From Sordaria brevicollis (Eukaryota; Ascomycota; Sordariomycetes; Sordariales; Sordariaceae), in assembly GCA_033439795.1 (NCBI GenBank), contig JAUTDP010000007.1:1116001-1180000 (forward strand): a stretch of 64,000 nt of DNA, written 5' to 3'. The position numbers were made by a program, and so were the translations under genes. Below, one piece after another: positions 49,293-61,800 of the stretch. Numbering within the stretch: position 1 is the first letter of the stretch; each line of letters begins with the position of its first letter. Below the pieces are notes generated by a model. It saw only the letters and a program-made list of their open reading frames with translations. It had not been told where the DNA came from and did no database searches.

Positions 49293-52200
49293 TTCGTTTT
49301 TAAATAAATTTAATTAAATTATTTAATATTTTTCAATAATTTTATATTATATAATCGATACGCTTCGCGGTTTTTATAATCTTTATAATATTTTTTAAGA
49401 GAAGGTTATTACCCGAAATCCGGTTAATAGCGAATTTTACAATTATTTTGTCCACTTCCGTATTATTATTAAGGAATTTACCGGCGCGATTCGCCTTCGT
49501 TTTATTAATAACGGTTTTATTAATACCCTTAAATAATTTATTCGCTATAAAAAGTAATCGGTTAACGATTATTTTAAAAAAGGTTATTACAAATTCCTCT
49601 TTTCTAATAAAAATAATTTAATCGGTAATTATATTCCTTCGGGTAGTATCCTTTATAATAGTAGTAATAATTTACCCTATAATAATAATAGTAATTTACT
49701 TTATAACGGTAATAATAAAATTCCTTAAAATAATAATATCAATTATATACCTACTTATAATAATTCCCCGATAGAAATTAACTCGCCGGTTATTCGTTTT
49801 ATTAATTCCGTTCCTATTAATAATAATTAATTCGTTTAATATTAATTTATAATTAATATTATATATTAATATATTCGTTAATTCTACGAATAATACCGTT
49901 TATTTATTAATTAAAATAAATTATTAAAAGCCTTAATTAATTATAAGAAGAAATAATAATTAAATAAATTATCGTTTTCGTAATTCGCTAAACTTTTAAT
50001 TAAATAGAAATCCTCCCTCCGTTTTCGTTTTAATATATTAATAAATAAAAGTAAAAGAAAAGGAAGAAAAGAAAATTAAAAATAGCGAACGAATTCGTTT
50101 CGCCGCTCCTCTTTTAATTTAATTATTAAGCGGTATTTATTTAATCGTCCTAGCCGAAATATTTATAATAGGATTTTTTCGGCTTTAATTTTATTATTTA
50201 AATAAATTTAAAATTATTCTTACGTTTATAGCTAATTAATTATTACGAATTATATATTTACTATCCGGAAATATTCGAACGTAATATAGTAAAATATTTT
50301 TCGTTTTAATTTATATAAATAAATAAGGGTATCGATATTGGGGATTCTCCTTTAAAAAAAGAAAACCCTAAGGCCGATTACTTTTATTTTCGCTTAAATA
50401 AAGAGGGAATTTTATACTTTCGTTAATAAATAATAATCTTTATTATTTTCCGAAAGTTAAGTTCTCTTCCGTTTCTTCTTTTTTTAATCGATTATATATT
50501 ATTTTATTATAATATTATTAAACTTCGGGTCAAAATTAATAATTATAAATTTATACCGCTAATTTAATTTAATTATTATTATTATTAATTAATAATTATG
50601 GTATAATATTTATTCTCTCTTTATAATATCCTTTAATTATATTTTTCAATCGAAGGTTAAAAGTTCCGGCGGTTATAACGGTTAAGCGGGTACGCCTATT
50701 ATTAGGGGTAGTCTTATTATAATCGCTATAAAATTCTCCGTCGGTATTTATTCCTCCGCCTATTTAATTTTAACGGTATTATTTTCTAATTTATTAATAA
50801 ATAATCAATTTCTTATTTATTTTATTTAAATATAATTAATTATTTAAATTATTATTCTTCGGATAAACTTAACCTAATTTATATAAGCGAATCTCTCTTC
50901 GAAAGCCCTTACCTATTTATTAAAATAGAAATTGAATAATAAGCAAAAAACTTCTGTTTTAAAATTCTATACCGGGGTAATTTTATTCGCCTCGGCGACG
51001 ATTTTTAAATATTTAATTTAATATTTAGCTAATTCGATTATTATCTTTTAAGGTTTATTATATATTTTTATTAATTAATAGAAAATTAAAATTCTACATA
51101 TAATCGCACTTTAAATATATTTAATATAAATTTCCTTCGCGTAAATAAAGGAATAATTTTAAATTTTTACGGTTAATTAAATTAATATATTCATTTAAAT
51201 CTTTATTTTCTTCTTAATAATTTCCGCGTAGGTTTAATAATTGAATTTATAATTTAATTAAACGCTTAAAAATTTTATCGATTCCGTCGGTCGAAGTATA
51301 ATATCCTTAAATTAAAGAATTTCTATTTTTAATACCTTTATCTACGTAAAATATATTAATTCCATTTTATTCGTTTCGAATTCTATATTTCTTTCCCCTA
51401 CTTATTCGGAATAAATTTCCTATACCGTTTAAAGTATTTTATAATTCTCTTCAGTAATCCTTATTATAGCGACGATATTAATATCGTCGGCGAAGCCGAT
51501 TATAATTATATTTTTAACTATAATTAATTTATAATATAATAAAATAATAAAAAAAATAAAAAAAATTAAAGAAAGGGGGGAGCCTTAAAGTATTCTAATT
51601 TCTATAGTATAAAGAGCGGATATTTCGTTATCGAAGAAGAAAGAACCTTTTTATCCGTTAATAAAATTCGTTATTTATTTGAAAATTTATTGTAAGAATT
51701 ATATTTCCTATAAAGTATATAATAATTATTTATAATTAATTTTATTAAATACGCTTTTAAAATTAAAGAGTATTAACGACGTAACGGTTCCGAATTTCTA
51801 AACCGTATATATAATATTTATAACGATACGAATAATAAATTTAATCGAACGGTTTACCCGATTATTTATTTAGCCCTTTAATAAGAAGTTAAATTCTTCT
51901 ATAATTTAAATAAATTTTTTAATAATAAACGTTTCGAAGATTTTCCTAATATTATTTAATAATAAAATTAACCTCTATACGCCGGCTAACTTTTATTATA
52001 TAGCGGTTTTTCCTAACTTTTTAAAAACGATTATTTTCGTATTCTTAAACTATTATAGGAAATATTTAAAATAAAAATTCGTAGCTATAAAAATAATTAT
52101 AACCTTTCGGAATAATTCTTTATAAATTTTTAAAAATTTATTCGAATATTAATCGACGTTTAATATTTTATTTAAAATTATCCGAAATAAAATATTTTAA

Positions 52201-55200
52201 ATATCCTTTTTAATAATTAATTTATTAATAAGTAACGAATCGCCGGTATTTAGGGGAAGGGTTTAATTAGATAAATAATTTATAAGGACGTTTATTTTCG
52301 GGAAGAAACGTTTGGCGAGAATATTCGTTTTATTATTATAATTTTTAATTTCTTTTATTCCTTTATATTATTTAAAAATTAGGAATTTGGGCGGGTTTAT
52401 TAATAAATAATTTTAAGTACGGGCTCATTTTTCGAAGGTTTAAAATTTATTTAAATTCTTTAACGCCTTTTTAACGCCTTTTCGCTATATTATTTACTAA
52501 ACTTTTATATTAATCCTTCTTTTCTTTATTAATATTTTTACGAATTTTATTTAATTCGAAAATATCCTTTCTTTATATTATTTTTATCATTTCTACTTTG
52601 TATTTTTTATTACTATTTTATATTTTAACGTTTATTACTTTATTCTTTTCTTTCGACCTTTCTTTTAATATAAAACGAATTCTTCTACTATATTTATAAA
52701 TTTTTTATTGAATTTATTAAATATAAATTCCAATTCCTCCTTCGTATCGATCTTTATTAAAATTGAAATTTATTATAACGTTACCTCTCGTATTTTTTTT
52801 ATATTTATTAAATTTTAATTATAATTTTCTTTTATTTCTACTTTCCCAATTTTTCTTTCGGTATAAACCTAAACTTCTTAAAAATAATAATTTAAACCGG
52901 TTTATTCGTACCGTTATACCCTTTAATATTCGGTTTCGATTTTTAATATTATTTATACGTAATTAATTATCCTATTTCTCTTTTCCCGTATTACGTTATT
53001 TATATAAATTAATTCCCTTCTAAGAATAACGAACCGTATACGCTATTATCGTACTTATATAAAGAATTTTTCGGCTCTTAGGTTAATTTTATTCTTTAAA
53101 TCCTAATTAGGATAATAAAGGTTAAAGTCCCCGACGGCTATAATTTTATATTTTATTAGGGGTTTCTCTTCGAGGAGTTCGAGGAGGGGAGACCTTTATT
53201 CGTATTTTAATATTCTATACGTTTTAATAGGGGAATAAATCGAATAGACGGTTAATAATTCCTTTAAATTCTTAAACGTTACGGAGGCCCAATCCTTTCC
53301 GATGCGGAAATTTAGGTCTTTAAGGTTTTATTTTTTATTTACGTAAATGACTACCCTCCCTTTTTCTAAATAATCTACCCCGATATACTTACCGCCCCGT
53401 GGACGATAAATATCCTCGTTTAAATTCCTACCCGGCTCTTAGATCGCTACGATATCGTAGGTCTCCTCCTGCTCGAGTAGCAGCTTCCCTCTCTCGTACG
53501 ATTTCCCCACATTCTAATAGAGTATTTTTAATAATATTACTTTCCGGTCTATTAATAAATAATCGATTTTTATTCGTTTTATTTAAATATAATTAATTAT
53601 TTAAATTATTATCCTTCGGACGAACCTAATTTAATCCGTACGGGCGAATCTCTTTTCGAAAACCTTTACCCTTTTATTAAAATAGAAGTCGAATAGTAGG
53701 TAAAAAATTTCCGTTTTAAAGTTCCGTACCGGTATAATTTTATACGCCCCGACGACGATTTTTAAATATTTAATTTAATATTTAATTAATCCGATTATTA
53801 TTTTTCGGGGTTTATTATATATTTTTATTAATTAATAGAAAATTAAAATTCTATATATAATTATATTTCGAATATATTTAATATAAATTTCCTTCGTACG
53901 AACGAAAGAGTAATTTTAAATTTTTATAATTAACTGGATTAACGTATTTATTTAAATTTTTATTTTCTTCTTAATAATTTCTACGTAGGTTCGATAATTA
54001 AATTTATAATTTAATTAAACGCTTAAGAATTTTATCGATTCTATTAATTAAAATATAATATCCTTAAATTAGAGAATTTCCGTTTTTAATACCTTTATTC
54101 GTATAAAATATATTAATTCCGTTTTATTCGTTTCGAATTTTATATTTCTTTTTTCTATTTATTCGGAATAAATTTCCTATACCGTTTAAAGTATTTTATA
54201 ATTCTCTTCGATAATCTTTACTATAGCGATAATATTAATATTATCGGCGAAGTTAATTAAAATCGTATTTTTAATTATAATTAATTTATAATATAATGAA
54301 GTAATAAAAAGGATAAAAAAAATTAAAGAAAGGGGGGAGCCTTAAAGTATTTTAATTTTTATAGCGTAAAGAGCGGATATTTCGTCGTCGAAAAAGAGGG
54401 CACCTCTTTATCCGTTAATAAAATTCGTTATTTATTTGAAAATTTATTATAGGAATTATATTTCTTATAAAATATATAATAATTACTTATAATTAATTTT
54501 ATCGAATACGCTTTTAAAATTAAAGAGTATTAATAATATAACGGCTCTGAATTTTTAAATTATATTCATAATATCTGTAACGATATAAATAGTAAATTCG
54601 GTCGAACGGTTTATTCGATTATTTATTTAGCTTTTTAATAGGAAGTTAAATTCTTCCGTAATTTAAGTAAATCTTTTAGCGATAAACGTTTTAAAGATTT
54701 TCTTAATATTATTCAATAATAAAATTAGCTTCTACGCGCCGGCTAACTTTTATTATACGGCGGTTTTTCTTAATTTTTTAAAAACGATTATTTTTATATT
54801 TTTAAATTATTATAAGAAATATCCAAAATGAAAATTAATAATTATAAAAGCGGTTATAACTTTTTAGAATAATTCTTTATAAATTTTTAAAAATTTATTT
54901 AAATACTAATCGATACCCGGTATTTTATTCGGAATTATCCGAAATAAAATATTTTAAATATCCTTTTCGGTAATTAATTTATTAATAAATAACGAATCGC
55001 TAATATTTAAAGGAAAGGTCTAATTGAGTAAATAATCTGTAAAAACGTTTATTTTCGGGAAGAAATATTTAGCGAAAATATTCGCTTTATTATTATAATC
55101 TTTAATTTCTTTTACTCTTTCGTATTATTTGAAAATTAGGAATTTAAGCGGGTTTATTAATAAATAGCTTTAAGTACGGGCTTATTTTTCGAAGGTTTAA

Positions 55201-58200
55201 AATTTATTTAAATTTTTCAACGCCCTTTTAACGCTTTTTCGCTATATCGTTTATTAAACTTTCGTATTAATCCTTTTTTTCTTTATTAATACTTTTACGA
55301 ATTTTATTCAATTCGAAGATATCCTTTCCTTATATTATTTCTACTACTTTTACTTCGCATTTTTTATTATTATTTTATATTTTAACGTCTATTATTTCGT
55401 TTTTCTCCCTCGATTTTTCTTTTAGTACGGGACGAATTCCTCCGCTATATTTATAAATTCTTTATTAAATTTATCGAATATAAATTCTAATTCCTTTTTC
55501 GTATTAATTTTTATTAAGACCGAAATCTATTATAACGCCGCCTTTCGTACTTTTTCTATATTTATTAAACTTTAATTATAATTTTCTTTTATTTTTACTT
55601 TTTTAACTTTTTTTCCAATATAAATTTAAATTTTTTAAAAATAATAATCCGAACTAATTTATTCGTACTACTACGCCCTTTAATATTCGGTTTCGATTTT
55701 TAATATTATTTATATATAATTAATTATTTTATTTCTTTCTTCCTATATTATATTACTTATATAGGTTAATTCCCCTCTAAGAATAACGAACCGTATATAT
55801 TACTATTATATTTATATAAAGAATTTTTCAATTCCCGGGTTAATTTTATTTTTTAAATCCTAATTGGGATAATAGAGGTTAAAATCTTCGACGGTTATAA
55901 TTTAATATTTTACCGGGGGTCTTTTTTTAAAAAATTTAAAGAGGGGAGACCCCTATTCGTATTTTAATATTCTATATATTTTAATAAGGGAAGTAAAATT
56001 ATTATTCCCTAGCTAAATCTATAGCGCTAATATGGTATGGAGTCTATTTCCGATTCTCTATAGGATGAAACCGTAGGCGTTAAGCGCTTCGGATAAAAAC
56101 CCCGGCTATAATTCCCGGCGTAAATTTATCTACGCTACTTCTTCAGCGTTTTACAATTGCGGTATATACTTACTGCTAACGCGATTAATATCCGTCTTAT
56201 CCTTTCCATTTACCGTTATATAAGAATATTAGACCGCTTTGCCTTCTTAATCCGCCGTCCTATCCCCTATTTGCTACCGCCTTCCGCCTTTTATTCCCCC
56301 GCCCGTTTACCCTTCTAACCGCTATTAAACCTCCTAACCGTTAAACCTTCTTTTATTCTTTTTATCCTCTTCCTCCCCTTACAACGGCTACGTCTCTACT
56401 ACGGTTTGTACTAGCGTAAGGACCTCCCTCCCCTAGATATAAAAACCCCCTAATTTAATAAGGGAATAAATCGAATAAACGGTTAATAGCTCTTTTAAAT
56501 TCTTAAACGTTATAGAGGCTTAATTTTTTCCAATATAAAAATTTAAATCCTTAAAATTTTATTTTTTATTTATATAAATAACCGCCTTCCCCTTTTTTAA
56601 ATAATTTACCCCGATATATTTATTACCTTATAAATAATAAATATCCTTATTTAAATTCCTATTTAACTCTTAAATTGCTATAATATTATAAATCTCCTTT
56701 TATTCGAATAGTAATTTCCCTCTTTCGTACGATTTCCCTATATTTTAATAAAATATTTTTAATTAAATTATTAATTATTCTATAAGGGAGTATTTTTTAA
56801 CCCCGCGGGCGGAATAAGAGTGGGAATCCTTTTTTTTTAAATAATTAATTTAATAATAGCGATTATATTAATATTATTCTAAATATTTAAGCCCTAAAAA
56901 TTTATAAACGTATTTATTGGGCCTTTAATTATTAATTTTAATTTAGTAAAAAGCTTATTAATCCGCTTATAAGTATAATTTTTATTTCTATTTTTAAATT
57001 CCCTTTTATAAATAATAATAATACGGGCGGTAGGGGGGGTATTAAGGAGATTAATATCTTTATTATCCTTTACCGCCGCCGGTTTTAATATAATATTTCT
57101 TTTAAAGTCCTTCCGGTATATAAAAGAGCGTAGCTTTTCGGCGTATTTTATAGTGGCCTTTATAATAATTTTTTTAAAAATAGGGTATACCTTTTTTTTA
57201 AAGGCGTAATACCTATATTTTTTATACGGAATGTAAAAGATTAGCGATTTATTTTCGTTAAATAAGTAATTCGCTTCTTTAAAACGGTTTTTATTATATT
57301 TATCTTTATTATAGCGTATATAAACGTTAATATTATAATAAAATTTCTTTAAATATTTTACGCCTTAATAAATAAAATATTATTAAATATTAGCCGAAGA
57401 AGTAAACGGTTTATAAATATACGTACCGCCCTTTTAAAGGAGGAATTTTTTATAAAAAACTTCGGTTACTTTTATAATTATAATTTTTATTATAAGGAAT
57501 TCCCTATTTTCGCCAATTTTCTTCTTTTACGAGCGTATTTTAATAATAAAAGCGGTCGGATTCGCTTATTATATTTTATAAGTAATATCCTCTATTTTTA
57601 TATATTCGGCGATATTCGTTTAAGGGAACCCTTTAACGATTAATATAGTAATATTTAAAAATACGAACGCTTTTTCGTTAAAGATTTTTTTAATTTAAAT
57701 TTAATATTATTAATATTATTCGTATATAATATTATCGAATATAATCTTATAATTTCCGGTTATAAGTAATTTTATAATAATTTGTACGATATTAGGGGTA
57801 CTAATTTTTAAATTATAAAGTATTTTTTCGATTTAAATTTTAATTTCTTTATTCGTCCGTTTTAAATATTAAATATCGATTATAATACTTCGAATAAAGA
57901 GGGTACGGTTATAATTAATAGGGAATATTTTCGGGGGGGGGGGGGGGGGGGTAATAATTATAATATATTAGGAAATAGACCCGGTCTTAAGAAGAATATC
58001 CTTTATAATTCTAATTTATATTTTCGGCGCCTCTTTAATATTCTTCTATAATTTTTATAAAATCGTCTTCTTTAAATTATTAAAATTCTTCCTAATAATA
58101 ATTTAATTATTATTAATTTTATTAGACTCGGGGTATATTACCTTACTTTTTTTCGTAAAGATTTTCGTATATTCGTTAAATAATTTACGAATTTAATTAT

Positions 58201-58544
58201 AATTTTCGAGTGAAACGGCGTTATAATTTAAAAATTTATTCGCTTTAGCGATAAATTTCTTTATAATTTCGTCGTCCTTTTATATTTTTTCCGAAGTCTT
58301 CGCGGCGTACGTTACATTAAGGTTATTATATATTAAAAATCTTATAAATGGGTTATAGACGCTATTTTTAAATTTACGGTTACTATTATTAATTACTATC
58401 GGTAGTAACGATATATTATCGTCGTTATAATCGTTGTAGGATATTGTGAGGGACGTAAAAGACCTTCCTAAATCGATTCCCGTTATCGGTTTTCGTTTTA
58501 GAACGCTCCTCGACTAGAAATCAGCGTTTCCGGTTCTAAAGCAG
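49293..58544 (-). mobile_element. Tad1-like LINE copy L-C, remainder with internal tandem duplication
   Basis: Resumes after L-D with the right target-site duplication (49293-49308) and continues in reverse to the 5' end ctgctttag at 58544. The segment equivalent to L-B 35160-37910 occurs twice in a row: about 50785-53530 and 53536-56750 (the second includes a 461-bp insertion). Reverse-transcriptase boxes are at about 51480 and 54240, endonuclease motifs at about 53110 and 55870. Subtracting the duplication (2.75 kb) and L-E leaves about 6.96 kb, the full length of the other copies, so this is one element with an internal duplication. A run of 19 G (C on the element strand) lies at 57933-57951. 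Confidence 0.78.
55993..56453 (-). mobile_element. 461-bp 5'-truncated LINE insertion L-E
   Basis: Contains only the last 461 bases of the LINE in reverse orientation: 3' end at 55993, truncated 5' end in the ataaaaacccccta stretch at 56453. It is flanked by tttaataagggaa at 55980-55992 and 56454-56466. This is the classic result of incomplete reverse transcription during target-primed integration. The 3' hairpin is present (about 56116-56137) but disrupted by RIP. Confidence 0.85.
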
Positions 58545-58899
58545 TTTTTTTATAATAAGCTATAATTTAAACCTATTTAACAATATATAAAAGTTTAATT
58601 ATTATAAAGAATCTTTAATATTAAATAATTATTATTACGATTATTATATTTATAATATAATTAGTCGCTAATATTAATTGCTACTGCCCTTTTATTTAAT
58701 TTTTCGATATTATTCACTTATATTAATAATTTATATACCCTACTATGGAATTATACGGTTATTATTCACAATTATATTTATAATTGTATTTATAATCGTA
58801 TTTATAATCGTATTTATAATCGTATTTATAATCGTATTTATAATCGTAAACGATTATTAATCGATTAAAATTAAATTAGTACTTATCGTCTAAAAAAAA
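58545..58899. other. Spacer between head-to-head LINE copies, with minisatellite
   Basis: About 355 bp between the 5' ends of L-C (reverse) and L-F (forward), both edged by an A/T run. AT-rich and not recognised. It includes the 12-bp tandem repeat at 58775-58848. Confidence 0.6.
58775..58848 (+). repeat. 12-bp minisatellite, about six units
   Basis: Unit tttataatcgta repeated about six times with one variant (ttg for tcg) in the first unit. It is flanked by cgattatt sequence. No LINE copy contains it, so it belongs to the spacer. Confidence 0.85.
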
Positions 58900-61800
58900 T
58901 TGCTTTAGAACCGGAAACGCCGATTTCTAATCGAAGAACGCTCTAAAACGAAAACCGATAACGGGAATCGATTTAAAAGGGTCTTTTATATCCTTTACAA
59001 TATTCTGCGACGAATATAACGACGACGATATATTGTTATTACCGATAGTAATTAATAGTAGTAATTGTAAATTCGAAAATAATGTCTATAATCCGTTCGT
59101 AGGATTCTCAATTTGTAATAACCCTAATATAGCGTACGTTATAAAAATTTTGGAAAAAATATAGGAGGACGATGAAATTATAAAGAAATTTATTACTAAA
59201 GCGAATAAATTTTCGAATTATAATACTATTTCGTTCGAAGATTATAATTAGGTTTGTAAATTATTTAATAAATATATAAAAATTTTCGCGAAGAAAAATA
59301 GGGTAACGTACCCCGAAGTTAATAAAATTAATAACGATTAAATTATTATTAAGAAAAATTTTAATAATTTGAAGAAAATAATTTTATAAAAATTATAAAA
59401 GAATATTAAAAAAGTATTAAAAATATAAATTAGAATTATAAAGGACGTTCTTCCTAAAATTAAATTTATCTTTTAATATATTATAATTATTACCCCCCCC
59501 CCCGAAAATACTCCCTATTAATTACGACCGTACCTTCTTTATCCAAAGTATTATAATCGATATTTAATATTCGAAGCGGATAAATAAAGAAATTAAAACC
59601 CAAATTGAAAAAATCTTTCGCGATTTAAAAACCGGTACCCTTAATATTATACGAACCGTTATAAGACTATTTATAATTAGAAATTATAAAATTATATTCG
59701 ATAATATTATATACGAATAATATTAATAATATTAAATTTAAATTAAGAAGGTTTTTAGTAAAAAAGCATTCGTATTTTTAAATATTATTATATTAATTAC
59801 TAAAGGGTTCCTTTAAGCGAATATCGCTAAATATATAAAAATAGAGGATATTATTTATAAAATATAATAAGCGAACCTAACCGCCTCTATTATTAAAATA
59901 CGCCCGTAAAAGAAAAGGATTAGTAAAAATAGGGGATTCTTTATAATAGAAATTGCAATTATAAAAGTAGTCGAAATTCTTTATAAAGGATTCCTCTTTT
60001 AAAAAAGTAATACGTATATTTACGAACTATTTACCTCTTCGGTTAATATTTAATAATATTTTATTTATTAGGGCGTAGGATATTTAGGGAAGTTTTACCG
60101 TAACGTTAATATTTATAAACGTTATAATAAGGATAAATATAATAAAGATTACTTTAGAAAAGCGAATTATTTATTTAATAAGGATAAATCGTTAATTTTT
60201 GATATTCTATATAGAAAGTATAGGTATTACGCCTTCGAAAAGAAGGTATACCCTATTTTTAAAAAAATTATTACGAAGGTTATTATAAAATACGCCGAAA
60301 AGTTACGTTTATTTATATATTAAAAGGACTTTAAAAAAAGTATTATATTAAAGTTAATAGCGATAAAGGATAATAAGGATATCGATTTCTTTAATACCCC
60401 CTTTATTACTTGTATTATTATTATTCGTAAGAGGGAATTTAAAAGCGGAAATAAAGGTTATATTTATAAATAAATTAGCGGACCTTTTATTAAACCGAAA
60501 TTAATAATTAAGGGTTTAATAAATACGTTTATAAATTCTTAAGGTTTAGGTATTTAGAACGGCGTTAATTTAATTACCGTTATTAAACCGGTTATTTAAA
60601 AAGAAAAGATTCCTATTCCTATTTTACCCGTAGAATTAGAAAACATTCCTTTATAAAATAATTAATAATTTAATTAAAAATACTTTATTAGAATATAAGG
60701 AAATTATACGAAAGAGGGAAATTATTATTCGAATAAAAGGAGACTTACAATATTATAACGATTTAAGAATTAGGTAGGAATTTAAACGAAGATATTTATT
60801 ATTTATAAGGCGGTAAATATATTAGGGTAAATTATTTAAAAAAGGGGAAGGTAATTATTTATATAAATAAGAAATAGAATTTTAGGGATTTAAATTTTTA
60901 TATTAAAAAAAATTAAACTTTTATAACGTTTAAAAATTTAAAGGAATTATTAATTATTTATTCGATTTATTCCCTTATTAAAATATATAAAATATTAGAA
61001 TATAAATAGGGGTTTCCCCTCTTTAAATTCTTCGAAGAGAAACCCTTAGTAAAATATTAAATCGTAGCCGTTGGAGATTTTAACTTTTATTATCCTAATT
61101 AGGATTTAGAGAATAAAATTAGTTTAAAAATTAAAAGATTCTTTATATAAGTATAATAATAGCGTATATAATTCGTTACCTTTAAAAGGGAGCCGATTTG
61201 TATAAATAATATAATATAGGAAGAAAGAAATAGGATAATTAATTACGTATAAATAATATTAAAAATCGAAATCGAATATTAAAGGGCGTAACGGTATAAA
61301 TAAACCGGTTTAAATTATTATTTATAGGAAATTTAAATTTATATTAGAAAAAAGGTTAGGAAAATAGAAGTAAGGGAAAATTATAATTAAAATTTAATAA
61401 ATATAAAAAAGGTGCGAGAGGCGGTATTATAATAAATTTCGGTCTCGGCGAAAATTAATACGAAGGAGGAATTAGAATTTATATTCGATAAATTCGATAG
61501 AAAATTTATAAATATAATAGAGGAATTCGTCCTATATTAGAAGAAAGGTCGAAGGAAAAGAGCGAAATAATAAACGTTAAAATATAAAATAGCGATGAAA
61601 AATATAAAGTAAAAATAATAGAAATAATATAAAGAAAGGATATTTTCGAATTAGGTAAAATTCGTAGAAATATCGATAAAAAAAAAAGGATTAATACGAA
61701 AATTTAATAAATAATATAATAAAAAGGCGTTAAAAAGGCGTTAAAAAATTTAAATAAATTTTAAACCTTCGAAAAATAGGCCCGTACCCGAAATTATTTA

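Noticed and set aside
52763..53596. Short frames in the RIP block
   Set aside because: Chance frames antisense to the LINE endonuclease region; they exist because RIP is weaker locally.
58678..58860. 60-codon Ile/Val/Phe-rich frame
   Set aside because: Mostly the translated 12-bp minisatellite, not a protein.
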